From: Pseudonocardia sp.
GTDB taxonomy: Bacteria > Actinomycetota > Actinomycetes > Mycobacteriales > Pseudonocardiaceae
Assembly: GCF_025965585.1 (NCBI RefSeq)
Contig: NZ_JAOPWR010000246.1
Span: 1 to 33,286 of the forward strand
Reading direction: 5' to 3'
Length of the DNA stretch: 33,286 nt
Part shown: positions 1-7,945 of the stretch, in pieces
Numbering within the stretch: the first letter of the stretch is position 1
Layout: every line of letters begins with the position of its first letter
The notes under the pieces: model-generated
Database searches by the model: none
What the model saw: only the letters and a program-made list of their open reading frames with translations
What the model was told of the DNA's origin: nothing
Translations under genes and position numbers: made by a program

Positions 1-1234
1 CGGGTGATTCCCGGGGGTGTGGGGGTCTGCGCACCACGAGCCACGCGAGAGCACCGGCCGGGATGACGGACCAGTGGCTGATCAGGCGGTAGAGCAGGAC
101 CGCGGCCAGGGTGCCGGTCGTGCAGCCGCCGAACGCGACCAGAGCCACGGCCAGGCTGCCCTCCACGACGCCGACGCCGCCGGGGGTGATCGGCAGGCTG
201 GCAGCGATCTGCCCGGCGCAGTAGGCGAGCAGCAGCCCCAGCCACGGAGGATGCAGGCCCAACGCGACAAACGCCACGGCCAGCACCGCGATGTCGGCCA
301 GCCAGCTGATCAGCATTGCTCCTGCGGCGGTCGCGACCGCGCCCGGGGAGAGCCGCAGGAGATGTAGCTGCGCCCACCAGACCTGAGCTCTGGCCGATAC
401 GGCCGCGACGTCACGACGGACCCGGATCCAGCCCACGGCATCCCCGCGACTGTCATCCTGGGACAGGGCACCCAGGTGGACGGCGGTTCTCAGGTCGGCT
501 CGAAGTCGGCGCACCGGACCCAGCAGCCGCGCGATCTGCCCACCCGGTCGCGCATGGCGCAATGCCTGGATGACGGCGATGGTCGCCAGCAGCAGCCCGA
601 GCACGATCAGAGCGGCTTCCTGAAGCCCGGGAAAGGGGTTGGCGGCCCCTGTCGCGCCGGCCAACGCAACGGCCACGATGCCCAGCACGGCTAGTACCGC
701 CACGTAGAGCAGCGTGGCGACGGCGAACGCCCAGCCCGCGACGATCGTGGGAACACGACGGCGGTGGAGCTGCTCGACGGCGACCACACCGCCGGCCGCG
801 AATCCGAAAGGCAGGCAGTAGGCGACAGCGTCCCCGGCCATCGTCATCGCGCCCAGCACCGGCGCGCTCACGTGCGCCTTCCGTGCCTTGCGCGAGTTCT
901 CGCGGGCCGGGGCTGCGGTAGGGGTCCCGGAGCGCAACACGATCCCCATCGCGCTACCACGGGTCAGATAGCAGACCGCTTCGGCGAGAACTGCGGCCAC
1001 CACCCAACCGGGACAGACCCTGGCGAGGGCGGTGACCGCGGCGAGCAGCTCGTCGCGACTGCCGGCCAGCACCGGAACGGTCAGCCCGATCCCGGTCAGT
1101 CCGGCCGCGACGATCGCCACGCGCCGTCCGTGCGGCCGCCATCGCTGGGTCAACCAGCCGATCGCGCGGCCTCGCCATGCCGGCGTGTCGAGGACCAAGA
1201 CGTCCGGGACGGCCAACTTCTCGGCGTCCTTCAT
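1..1234 (-). CDS. UPF0104 / lysylphosphatidylglycerol synthase transmembrane-domain protein (3' end beyond window)
   Basis: Reading the minus strand from an ATG at 1234 gives an uninterrupted frame of about 411 codons that runs off the left edge, so the C-terminus is missing. The product is a polytopic membrane protein with many Leu/Val/Ala-rich segments. Near the visible end it has the family hallmark SLPITPGGVGVVEGS, followed by a YRLISHW segment. These are typical of UPF0104/YbhN proteins and of the flippase half of MprF. Such proteins are integral membrane proteins linked to lipid or polyprenyl-lipid handling; a substrate cannot be named. Residues 1-30 are a soluble leader. The start codon overlaps the stop of the upstream gene (ATGA at 1231-1234), which implies translational coupling. 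Family assignment is firm and function is not. Confidence 0.85.
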   Translation of the reverse strand, partial: MKDAEKLAVPDVLVLDTPAWRGRAIGWLTQRWRPHGRRVAIVAAGLTGIGLTVPVLAGSRDELLAAVTALARVCPGWVVAAVLAEAVCYLTRGSAMGIVLRSGTPTAAPARENSRKARKAHVSAPVLGAMTMAGDAVAYCLPFGFAAGGVVAVEQLHRRRVPTIVAGWAFAVATLLYVAVLAVLGIVAVALAGATGAANPFPGLQEAALIVLGLLLATIAVIQALRHARPGGQIARLLGPVRRLRADLRTAVHLGALSQDDSRGDAVGWIRVRRDVAAVSARAQVWWAQLHLLRLSPGAVATAAGAMLISWLADIAVLAVAFVALGLHPPWLGLLLAYCAGQIAASLPITPGGVGVVEGSLAVALVAFGGCTTGTLAAVLLYRLISHWSVIPAGALAWLVVRRPPHPRESP

Positions 1235-1869
1235 GCCGGCGCGTCGGCACAGGTGCGACGCGGGTCGCCGGCGGGACGGTATGCGGTCAGGAACCGGCCG
1301 GGGTCGCCGGCCGCGCGGGCACCGTTGTGCAGCCACCGGCGGACCCCGGCGGGGCCGCACTGCTCGAGTCCGGCCCGGTTCGGCTCGGGCCCGCACTTGA
1401 CGGGATCGACGAGGGCCCGCCGCACCGGCCATGCGGTCGCCGCGACGATCAGCAGGACGGTCGCGGGTGGGGCCGATCCCGTGATCGCCACCACTCCCTG
1501 CACGGCCAGACCGGCCGAGACGATCGCGGAGGCCGTGACGTGGCGGGGTCGAGAAACGATGTCGATGGCGTCGGGGGACTGGGCGAGAACAGCCGCGATG
1601 TCGATGCGCAGCTGCTCGGTGTTGATCAGGATGACGGTGCTGCCGGTGTTCTTGATCGTGAGGTTGCCCGTGATCAGGACGGCCACCGACGTCGTGCCGG
1701 TGTCGGTTTCGACGCGGATCTCTCCGGTGACCCCGGTGGTGCCGCCACGAACGGGCAGCACCCCAGATATCGGCCCACGAACCCGACCGTCGAGTACCGC
1801 GCGTCGATGTCCGGTCGGGGGCAGCACACGTGCCGGGGTGTCGTGCGGTGTCGTGTGGGCCGAAGCCAT
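1231..1869 (-). CDS. hypothetical protein with a C-terminal-half hydrophobic hairpin
   Basis: I do not recognise this 212-aa protein. The ATG at 1869 was chosen because GAAGGAG lies just upstream (around 1876-1882); the frame stays open to 2109, but that extension is Arg/Pro-rich and lacks a ribosome site. Residues ~45-85 are Val/Ile/Thr-rich and probably beta-structured, with TGNLTIKNTGSTVILIN as a recognisable stretch. Residues ~105-145 hold two hydrophobic segments joined by GSAPPAT, consistent with two membrane helices. The tail is Arg- and Gly-rich. Its stop overlaps the start of the UPF0104 gene by 4 bases, so the two are probably co-translated and the product may act with that membrane protein. 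Reality of the gene rests on the ribosome site, the overlap and the codon pattern. Confidence 0.6.
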   Translation of the reverse strand: MASAHTTPHDTPARVLPPTGHRRAVLDGRVRGPISGVLPVRGGTTGVTGEIRVETDTGTTSVAVLITGNLTIKNTGSTVILINTEQLRIDIAAVLAQSPDAIDIVSRPRHVTASAIVSAGLAVQGVVAITGSAPPATVLLIVAATAWPVRRALVDPVKCGPEPNRAGLEQCGPAGVRRWLHNGARAAGDPGRFLTAYRPAGDPRRTCADAPA

Positions 1870-2132
1870 GACGCTCCTTCTCGCCGGCGGCGCCGCCGGA
1901 CTCCTCGACGGCCGACCCCGCGCCTCGCGGCTGGACTCAACCGGAATCGGCACGTGACCGAGCGGCGCCTGAAGCTGGTTGCGGTAGGCGCGCCCGCCTG
2001 TAGAGAGATAGCGGAGCCGGTTACACCCACGGCTCCCTGCGGACCACTCCACCGAGCGTTTCCCGCCACGAGAGAGCAGGCGATGACGACCGTCTGGCGG
2101 ATCCGCCACATCGCCTGAACCCGCGGGTTCAG

Positions 2133-2359
2133 CGTTCCGACGAGAGTCGTTCGAGCACGAAGTCGGGCCGGGCGGTGCGCTCTACGTGGGCTGGCCCGAG
2201 ACCGTCGCCCAGAAGATCGCGGCGATCATGAAGGTGCTCGGCGTCAACCACTTCGACCTGAGGTACGGCATGGGCGGTCTCTCACGACAAGCTCATGACC
2301 AACAATCGAGCTCGTCGGGCCAGGTCGCCCCCTCCGGGGTGCGCGAGCTCCTGGCCTGA
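2133..2359 (+). pseudogene. 3' remnant of a luciferase-like (LLM) flavin-dependent monooxygenase
   Basis: From 2133 the plus strand encodes RRESFEHEVG, then ALYVGWPETVAQKIA and LGVNHFDLRYGMGG, the characteristic C-terminal part of LLM-class oxidoreductases (usual form GSPETVAxKI...LGVdrFdLkYgmG). The expected continuation SHDKLMTN is present but one frame later, IELVG is again shifted, and QVAPSGVRELLA with a TGA at 2357-2359 closes it in another frame. At least two or three indels therefore separate pieces that align in order. The N-terminal two thirds are absent. This is a dead fragment and was probably truncated by local rearrangement, since an ISL3-type end lies 50 bases further on. Confidence 0.75.
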
Positions 2360-2475
2360 CCCCCGACCCAGTCCGCGGCGTGTGGTCGGCCGGCGCTGCA
2401 GGTATGGCGGCTCTTCGATCTTGACCGGGCAAACCTGAGGTTGGACCCGTGCAGCGCGCCTGAACGAGAGCGGCC

Positions 2476-2505
2476 CGCGACTCCTTGATCCGCGACTCCT
2501 TGATC
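2476..2505 (+). repeat. 15-bp perfect tandem duplication
   Basis: The unit CGCGACTCCTTGATC occurs twice head to tail (2476-2490 and 2491-2505) between the presumed IS left end and the transposase remnant. It is a local duplication with no assigned role. Confidence 0.9.
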
Positions 2506-2516
2506 CTCGCTGTGTC

Positions 2517-3430
2517 TTGGAGCAGCGAGGAGAGCCGCGGACCGTGGTTGACCGCAGCGATGATGCGTCGTGCTTGTTGGGCCTGGAGGGCTGGGCGGTG
2601 GAGCGTGTCGTGCTCACCGCGCTCGGGGCGAGGGTCGTGCAGCTGGTCACCGACGATCCGGTCGCGGCCCGCAAGGACTGGATGCTGACCCGCCCGCACG
2701 ATCTGCCGTGCGGCGGCGCCCAGCTGGCGGTGCAGTGGCGCAAGCGGCGCTGGCGCCGCCGAACAGGGGACTGTCGGTGGCAGACGTTCACCGAGCAGGT
2801 CGCGCAGGTGCCGGCGGGGATGCGCACCACCACGAGGCTGCGGGTGGCGCTCGCGGTGGCGGTCGAGGACGGCCGCGCTCAGTGCGAGGTCGTTGCGGCG
2901 CATCAGGTGTCGTGGCCGACGGTGCAGCGCGCGTTGGTCGCCCGCGGCGCGCTCGAGCTGCTCGAGCCAGAGCCGGTTCGGGTCCTCGGGATGGACGAGA
3001 CCCGGTTCGGGCGCCCACGGTGGCTGCCTGATGGCGTCCATGCCGACGGTCGGATCCGGTGGTAGCGCACGGATCCGTGGGAGACCGGGTTTGTCGACAG
3101 CACCGATGGCCAGTCTCTGTTGGGGCATGTCGACGGCCGCACCGGTGCCGCGGTGCAGGCCTGGGTGGCTGCCCGCACCGAGGAGTTCCGGGCCGGGGTC
3201 GCGGTGGTGGTCATCGGGCCGCACGCCGGCTACGCCGCTGCCGTCGTCCGGGCCACGCTGCCCGAGGCCGCGATCGCGGTGGACCATTTCCACCTGGTCA
3301 TGTCGGCGAACAGGGCGGTGACCGCCCGTCCCGACCGGGCAGATCCTTTCGGCGTGGATCGCGAAGGAGGAGCGCCGCGCGCTCTGTGCGACCGCCGCCC
3401 GCGGCGGGCACCACCACGAGATCGACCGTC
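2517..3430 (+). pseudogene. ISL3-family transposase, inactivated
   Basis: The frame from 2517 encodes ISL3 transposase features: HDLPCGGAQLAVQWRKRRW, a TGDCRWQTF segment, the helix-turn-helix-like stretch around VSWPTVQRAL, and the DDE-domain start VRVLGMDETRFGRPRWL. An in-frame TAG at 3063-3065 interrupts it right after GRIRW. The same frame then resumes with DPWETGFVD, HVDGRTGAAVQAW and AAIAVDHFHLVMSANRAVTA. Near 3325 a frame change and an internal deletion join this to TGQILSAWIAKEERRALC and TAARGGHHHEIDRRPW, after which similarity ends. The N-terminal CxxC zinc pair usual for the family is also missing. One nonsense codon, one deletion and a lost C-terminus make an active transposase very unlikely. 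Confidence 0.85.
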
Positions 3431-3756
3431 GACCCTGGGCAGGGTCCCGCCTCGGTTCGGAAGGAAGCACACCAATGCGCAGACAGATCACACAACAGTG
3501 CTTGTCGCTGTGGACGATCCCGCGCTACCCGGGGGGCATCACGGATGCGCCTACCTACCGCCGCGGCGATGAGGAGGCCGCGTTGGTTGTCAGTAGCTGG
3601 TAGCGGCGTTGCGGGGTTCGACTTCGGCGAGCAGCACGGTGACGTGGCGCCTGTTGTTGATGTTGTGGACGTCCGACGATCGGCGCGACAAGGCTGCGGT
3701 GTGGGCTGGGGAGCACCCGGAGCTCGACGCCGGGGTCCCAGCGCTTCCACCGCGCA
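3431..3756. other. stretch without a recognisable gene
   Basis: No frame in this stretch encodes a family I can name. A short open run from the ATG at 3475 to the TAG at 3601-3603 gives 42 residues with no recognisable motif. The sequence sits between the transposase remnant and the Rieske fragment and is best regarded as decayed DNA. Confidence 0.5.
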
Positions 3757-3936
3757 CACAACCGGTCATGGCTCGCTGCGCTGCCCGTGGCACGGCTACG
3801 AGTTCGAGGTCGCTTCGGGCCGATGTCCGGCTGATGCCCGGCTGAAGCTGCGCAGCTACCGGTGATGGTCGAGGACGGGCGGATCGCGCTCGGACAGGAT
3901 TCGGCTGCTCACATGGACGGGAGCAGCAGTCGATGA
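3757..3936 (+). pseudogene. Rieske [2Fe-2S] protein fragment
   Basis: The segment encodes LRCPWHGYEFEVASGRC, matching the second half of a Rieske cluster site (C-P-W-H-G-Y, supplying one Cys and one His ligand). The first ligand pair (CxH) is absent upstream. After RSYR the frame hits a TGA, but shifting by one base restores VMVEDGRIALGQ and a stop at 3934-3936, so there is a frameshift near 3860. That stop overlaps the ATG of the next ferredoxin gene (ATGA), indicating the intact ancestor was co-translated with it. Rieske proteins of this small type serve as ferredoxins or oxygenase components; this copy cannot hold a cluster. Confidence 0.75.
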
Positions 3937-4115
3937 GGATCCAGGCCGACCTCGAGTGGTGCGAAGGACACAGCTCATGCGTCTCAGCGCTCCTCGATCT
4001 CAGCGAGGACGGAACGGTGCTCGTCCTGCAGTCCGAGGTGACGCCGGAGCGGAGCGACGAGGCTGCCGATGCCGTGCCCAGCTGCCCCGTCGCGGCGCTG
4101 CGGCTGATCGGGTGA
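3933..4115 (+). CDS. small 3Fe-4S ferredoxin (P450-partner type)
   Basis: This 60-aa protein is a single-cluster bacterial ferredoxin. Cys10 and Cys16 lie in CEGHSSC and Cys51 in SCPVAAL. The middle position normally held by a second Cys in 4Fe clusters is His13, the usual pattern for [3Fe-4S] ferredoxins that donate electrons to cytochrome P450s in actinobacteria. The ATG at 3933 is preceded by GGGAG about ten bases upstream and overlaps the stop of the Rieske remnant. The gene itself looks intact, although everything upstream of it is broken and its partner oxygenase is not adjacent. It is related to the ferredoxin at 15659 and could substitute for it. Whether it is still expressed is uncertain. 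Confidence 0.8.
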   Translation: MRIQADLEWCEGHSSCVSALLDLSEDGTVLVLQSEVTPERSDEAADAVPSCPVAALRLIG

Positions 4116-4277
4116 TCAGCGGCCGCGTCGTCGTGGCGCGCCGCTGCGGCTGTCGCACCCGAGGCACAGAGCGTCGAGCTGCGTCACCGACCAACGGACG
4201 CCTGGTCCGAGGCCTGGAACAAGTCCTCCGCGTGGTGCGAATATCGTCAGGCCCGGGCCCGACGAGAGTCCTCGTAT

Positions 4278-4308
4278 TTGTCGCATGCGGAAGCCGACCC
4301 GGTAGGCT
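4278..4308 (+). promoter_or_regulatory. possible promoter of the first ROK gene
   Basis: TTGTCG at 4278-4283 and TAGGCT at 4303-4308 have a 19-base spacing and would start transcription roughly 25 bases before the ATG at 4340. The rest of the 4116-4339 gap shows no gene. The boxes are weak matches, so this is a tentative call. Confidence 0.3.
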
Positions 4309-4339
4309 CGGTTTCAGCTTAGGCGGACGAGGGGGGCCG

Positions 4340-5602
4340 ATGACCGCGGCAGCGGCGGATCTTCCCCCCGATCAGCTGGACGGACTGGTGACGGTCCTCG
4401 ACCTCGTCCGCTGGGGCGAGGCGCGGACGCGACCCGAGCTCGGCCGGCTGTCCGGGCTCGGTCGCACGGTCATCACGCAGCGGGTCGGCCAGCTGATCGA
4501 GTCCGGTCTGGTCGAAGAAGGGAGCCTCGGCCCGTCGACGGGTGGCCGAGCACCTCGGCAGCTGCGATTCCGTGCAGAGGCCGGAGCAGTTCTCGTGGCC
4601 GAGCTTGGTGCCACCCACATCTCCGTCGGGATCACCGATCTCGCCGGTAAGCTCCTCCAGCATCGTGAGCAGCCGTGGGACATCGCGGCCGGGCCGGATT
4701 CGTCCCTGCGTCAGGTCGAGGCGGCGTTCGACGAGCTGCGGGCGATGCCGGGCAACCCGGATATTTGGGGAATCGGCATCGGCGTTCCCGGGCCGGTCGA
4801 GATGGCGACCGGGCGCCCCATCGCTCCGCCCATCATGCCGGGTTGGGACGGTTATCCGGTGCGTGACCGGCTCAGCGCGCAGTACGGCGTCCCGGTGTGC
4901 GTCGACAACGAGGTCAATGCCATGGCACTCGGCGAGTACCGTGCCGGCCTCGGGCGAGGAGTCCCGGACCTCGTCTACCTCAAGCTCGGAACGGGCATCG
5001 GGGCCGGCCTGATCTCGGGGGGCCGGCCGCACCGAGGAGCACAGGGATGCGCCGGTGACGTGGGTCATGTCGCGGTCGTCGATGACGACGCCATCGTGTG
5101 CCGCTGCGGCAATGTCGGGTGTCTGGAGGCGCTTGCAGGTGGCGCTGCACTGGCGCGGGACGCGACCGCAGCCGCCACCGCCGGACGGAGCCCGATGCTG
5201 GCCGACCGACTCGCCGAACAGGGCAAGCTCGAAGCCAAGGACGTGTCCCGAGCCGCGCAGCACGGCGATCCCGTGTCGGTCGACCTGCTCAGCCGGTCGG
5301 GACGACTCGTCGGCACGATGCTCGCGACACTGGTCAACTTCTACAACCCGTCGTTGGTGATCATCGGCGGCGGAGTGGCGGCCTCTGGTGACATGCTGCT
5401 CGCCGCGGTGCGCCAAGCGGTGTACCGTCGCTCGCTCCCGCTGGCTACCCGTGACCTCAGGATCGCCCGGTCCCCGCTGGACGACCGCGCCGGCTTGATG
5501 GGGGCGGGCTTCATGGTCGTCGACGAGCTGTTCTCCGCCAGCCGCATCGGTACCTGGATCACTGCTGGGACCCCGGTCGGGCGTCCCGAGCTCATCAGCT
5601 GA
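4340..5602 (+). CDS. ROK-family transcriptional regulator (copy 1)
   Basis: A 420-aa protein with an N-terminal winged helix-turn-helix (residues ~15-65, including TRPELGRLSGLGRTVITQRV) and a C-terminal sugar-kinase-like ROK domain. The ROK domain shows GIGIGVPGPVE, DNEVNAMALGE, the GAQGCAGDVGHVAV region and the zinc-binding CRCGNVGCLE. ROK repressors bind sugars or derived metabolites in this domain and release DNA. The ATG at 4340 follows GAGGGGGG and begins a normal-length protein; the frame is open further upstream, but without a ribosome site or similarity. It is a close relative, equal in length, of the regulator at 19141. It converges on the UbiD operon, with an 18-base gap between the two stops. 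It probably controls the island it borders. Confidence 0.92.
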   Translation: MTAAAADLPPDQLDGLVTVLDLVRWGEARTRPELGRLSGLGRTVITQRVGQLIESGLVEEGSLGPSTGGRAPRQLRFRAEAGAVLVAELGATHISVGITDLAGKLLQHREQPWDIAAGPDSSLRQVEAAFDELRAMPGNPDIWGIGIGVPGPVEMATGRPIAPPIMPGWDGYPVRDRLSAQYGVPVCVDNEVNAMALGEYRAGLGRGVPDLVYLKLGTGIGAGLISGGRPHRGAQGCAGDVGHVAVVDDDAIVCRCGNVGCLEALAGGAALARDATAAATAGRSPMLADRLAEQGKLEAKDVSRAAQHGDPVSVDLLSRSGRLVGTMLATLVNFYNPSLVIIGGGVAASGDMLLAAVRQAVYRRSLPLATRDLRIARSPLDDRAGLMGAGFMVVDELFSASRIGTWITAGTPVGRPELIS

Positions 5603-5620
5603 GGCGCCGGACATCAACTC

Positions 5621-7054
5621 TCATCGCGCGACTCGCTCCAGCCAGTCCGGCGGGGCGGCCCAGCTCAGGCCGTCGACGTCCATCTCCCGCTGGCCCGGAA
5701 CGCGGATCCGAGTGAAGGTCATCTCGGGAGCGCTGAGCGGGACGGTGGCGTCGAGACCCATCTTCGCGCCCACCCCGCCGTCAGTGGAGGGATCGAGCTT
5801 CGAGCCCTGGGTGCCTGCGACGACGACGAGGTCGCGGTCGGCCTGGAACCGAGTCGCTACCGCCCACTCGACCTCCGTGGGGTCGTGCACGTCCACATCG
5901 GTGTCCACGACGGTGACGTGCTTGACGTCGTAGTGGACGGCGAGCGCGCCGAGGATGACGTTTTTGGCCTCGCCCTCCGAGCGCTTGTCGATCTGCACAG
6001 CCAGGTGGTATCGGCAGGTGCCGCCGCGGGAGAGGTGCACGTCGCGCACCGAGGGGAAGCTGCGGCGCAGGTGCGACAGGAACGACGCCTCGCGGGGAAT
6101 GCCGCCCAGCAGCAGGTGTTCCCGGCTTCCGCCGACGATGGTGTGGAACAGGGGCGTACGGCGGTGCGTCACCGCCGTCACCTCGATCACGTGCCGCAGC
6201 GCGCGCTCGCCATAGTACTGGGGGAACTCCCCGAAGGGCCCCTCCGGCTCGCGCACGTCGGCGAGCAGCCTGCCCTCCAACACGATCTCGGCGCCCGCGG
6301 GCACGCGGATCTCGTTGGTCAGGCACCGGGTCACTGGTAGTGCGGACCCGCGCAGGGCGCCGGAGATCTCCAGCTCGTCGTGACCGATGGGCACGATCGC
6401 CTGCGACGCCAGCAGCGTCAGCGGGTCCACCCCGATCACCACGGCCACGTCGAGGTCGCGGCCGGCCGCCTCCTGCTCCTGGAAGAACGCCAGCGTGTGC
6501 CGGGGGAGCAGCAGCGCGCCGAGCCGGTCCGGACCGCTGACCTGCAGTCGGTGGATGGCCACGTTCTGGACGCCGGACTCCGGGTGGCGGGTGATCAGCA
6601 GCCCGGCGGTGATGTACGCGCCGCGGTCGTGCTCGTTGTGCGTCGGGATCGGGAGCAGCCGGGTGAGGTCGACGTCGCGGTTCACCACCTCCTGGCAGCG
6701 CGGGTCGGCGACCTCCTCGCTCGGCACCGGTTCGAGGCACGCCTGCTCGAAGTGTCGCAGCAGCTCCTGCTGTGGAACGCCCATCGCCTCGCACATCCAC
6801 GCCCGTTGCGAGAGCAGGCCGGAGATCACCGGAACCGGGTGGCCGCCCGGACGGGGGAAGACCGAGGCGCTGATGCCGTCGAGACGGTTGGCCAGGCCGG
6901 CGACGCCGTGGACCAGGTCCATGCCGGGGGCGCCGAGGGTGAGCCGTCCGGTCGCCTGGAGATGGTCGAGCCAGCCCCGCAGGGTCGCGCCGATCGGGAG
7001 GGGAGCGGTCGCCCCGCTCGCGGGACCGGAACCGGAACCGGACTGCACGGTCAT
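5621..7054 (-). CDS. UbiD-family prenylated-FMN-dependent decarboxylase
   Basis: A 477-aa UbiD-like enzyme. Such enzymes use prenylated FMN and a metal to decarboxylate (or carboxylate) aromatic, heteroaromatic or alpha,beta-unsaturated acids. The usual cofactor and catalytic positions can be seen: Asn164 and Arg169 in NVAIHRLQV, and the glutamate pair Glu271/Glu276 in EPEGPFGEF. The 5-residue spacings match Asn168/Arg173 and Glu277/Glu282 of fungal Fdc1. Other family blocks are GVDPLTLLASQ and the C-terminal GGVGAKMGLDATVP. The ATG at 7054 overlaps the stop of the epimerase-like gene (ATGA at 7051-7054); the frame is open far upstream, but that is the shadow of the previous gene. No ubiX-like prenyltransferase is in the window, so cofactor must come from elsewhere in the genome. 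It is the last gene of a four-gene operon. Confidence 0.92.
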   Translation of the reverse strand: MTVQSGSGSGPASGATAPLPIGATLRGWLDHLQATGRLTLGAPGMDLVHGVAGLANRLDGISASVFPRPGGHPVPVISGLLSQRAWMCEAMGVPQQELLRHFEQACLEPVPSEEVADPRCQEVVNRDVDLTRLLPIPTHNEHDRGAYITAGLLITRHPESGVQNVAIHRLQVSGPDRLGALLLPRHTLAFFQEQEAAGRDLDVAVVIGVDPLTLLASQAIVPIGHDELEISGALRGSALPVTRCLTNEIRVPAGAEIVLEGRLLADVREPEGPFGEFPQYYGERALRHVIEVTAVTHRRTPLFHTIVGGSREHLLLGGIPREASFLSHLRRSFPSVRDVHLSRGGTCRYHLAVQIDKRSEGEAKNVILGALAVHYDVKHVTVVDTDVDVHDPTEVEWAVATRFQADRDLVVVAGTQGSKLDPSTDGGVGAKMGLDATVPLSAPEMTFTRIRVPGQREMDVDGLSWAAPPDWLERVAR

Positions 7055-7944
7055 CGGGGTGCTCCTTGGGCTGCGGCCTGGCCCCCGGGCGTGTCGAGCA
7101 GGGGGCGGAGGAACCGCACCGACTCGGACGCGAGCACGTCCATCGACGGGGCGACCGGGCGCCAAAGCGACACCGCGCGGGCGATCTCGCGGACCGTCGG
7201 GAGGAACGACTCGACGACGACCGCACCGGTGTAGCCCACCTCGTCGAGCGCGGCGACCGTCCCGGCCCAGTCGCTGTGCCCGGTGCCGGGGGTGCCGCGG
7301 TCGTTCTCCGAGGCCTGCACCGCGCGGACCCGGCTCCCGGCCGCGAGCACGGCGCCGGGGAGGCTCTTCTCCTCGATGTTCATGTGGAACGTGTCGAGCA
7401 GCAGCCCGACGTGGTCGGCATCGATGTCGGCACACAGCCGCATGCCCTGTTCGACTGTGTTGACCAAGTCGGTCTCGAACCGGTTGAGCGGCTCGACCGC
7501 TAGGCCGACGCCCGCCTGGGCGGCAACCGACGCGACCGCGCGGAGGCTCTCGACGGCGCGGTCCCACTGGGCGCTGCGCTCGTCGGGCTCGAGCAGCCGT
7601 GCCTGACCCGTCGGTGCGTACATCGGGCCGCTGACCAGCGGGCTGCCGACCTCGGCGGCGAAGGCGACGCAGTGCTCCAGGTAGTCGCGCCCGTCCTGAC
7701 GGCGGGCCGGCTCCTGGTGGGAGACGTCGCGGCCGGGACCGAATGCCCCGCAGACCAGCACCGACAGGCCCTCGTCCCGGGCGGCCCGCGCGACCCGTGC
7801 CGCCGTGAGGACGGCGGGGTCCTCAATGCAGACCTCGACCAGGTCGTAGCCCCATGCACGGACCTTGGCGAACAGATGCAGGTCCTCGTCGGAGAACGGG
7901 GAGGCGAGCACGAACGTGCTGAGCCCAATAGGGCGTGAGCTCAC
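7051..7944 (-). CDS. sugar phosphate isomerase/epimerase-family TIM-barrel protein, altered metal site
   Basis: A 297-aa member of the AP-endonuclease-2-like TIM-barrel family (tagatose 3-epimerase, inosose dehydratase, C-deglycosidase subunits). The GTG at 7944 follows GGGAGGAG with 6-base spacing and lies one base after the upstream stop. Expected metal ligands are Glu151 (VEPLNRFET), Asp184 (LLDTFHMNIEE), a His before the ...NDRG motif, and Glu245 (VVVESF). The third ligand position reads VQASENDRG, so Gln210 (CAG) replaces the usual His. This could alter metal affinity or reaction type, or make the protein a non-catalytic partner of the paralogue encoded just upstream. Stop and start overlaps on both sides place it firmly in the operon. 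Family is certain; substrate is not known. Confidence 0.88.
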   Translation of the reverse strand: MSSRPIGLSTFVLASPFSDEDLHLFAKVRAWGYDLVEVCIEDPAVLTAARVARAARDEGLSVLVCGAFGPGRDVSHQEPARRQDGRDYLEHCVAFAAEVGSPLVSGPMYAPTGQARLLEPDERSAQWDRAVESLRAVASVAAQAGVGLAVEPLNRFETDLVNTVEQGMRLCADIDADHVGLLLDTFHMNIEEKSLPGAVLAAGSRVRAVQASENDRGTPGTGHSDWAGTVAALDEVGYTGAVVVESFLPTVREIARAVSLWRPVAPSMDVLASESVRFLRPLLDTPGGQAAAQGAPR

Positions 7945-7945
7945 G

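Larger units (their letters stand above)
2409..3430 (+). mobile_element. degraded ISL3-family insertion sequence
   Basis: GGCTCTTCGATCTTGACC at 2409-2426 resembles the GGCTCTTC terminal inverted repeat typical of actinobacterial ISL3-family elements, and an ISL3-type transposase reading frame follows it. I could not find the matching right end (GAAGAGCC) downstream, so the right part of the element appears lost. The element lies between an LLM-monooxygenase fragment and a Rieske fragment, which suggests it took part in the decay of this stretch. The left boundary is an inference from the terminal motif; the right boundary is simply where transposase similarity stops. Confidence 0.6.

Noticed and set aside
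764..1957. long plus-strand open frame opposite the UPF0104 gene
   Set aside because: Arg/Gly/Asp-rich shadow of the minus-strand genes, which have membrane-protein patterns, a ribosome site and an ATGA overlap.
2244..3491. minus-strand open frame of about 415 codons opposite the ISL3 remnant
   Set aside because: Composition is shadow-like and the plus strand carries recognisable transposase and LLM motifs.
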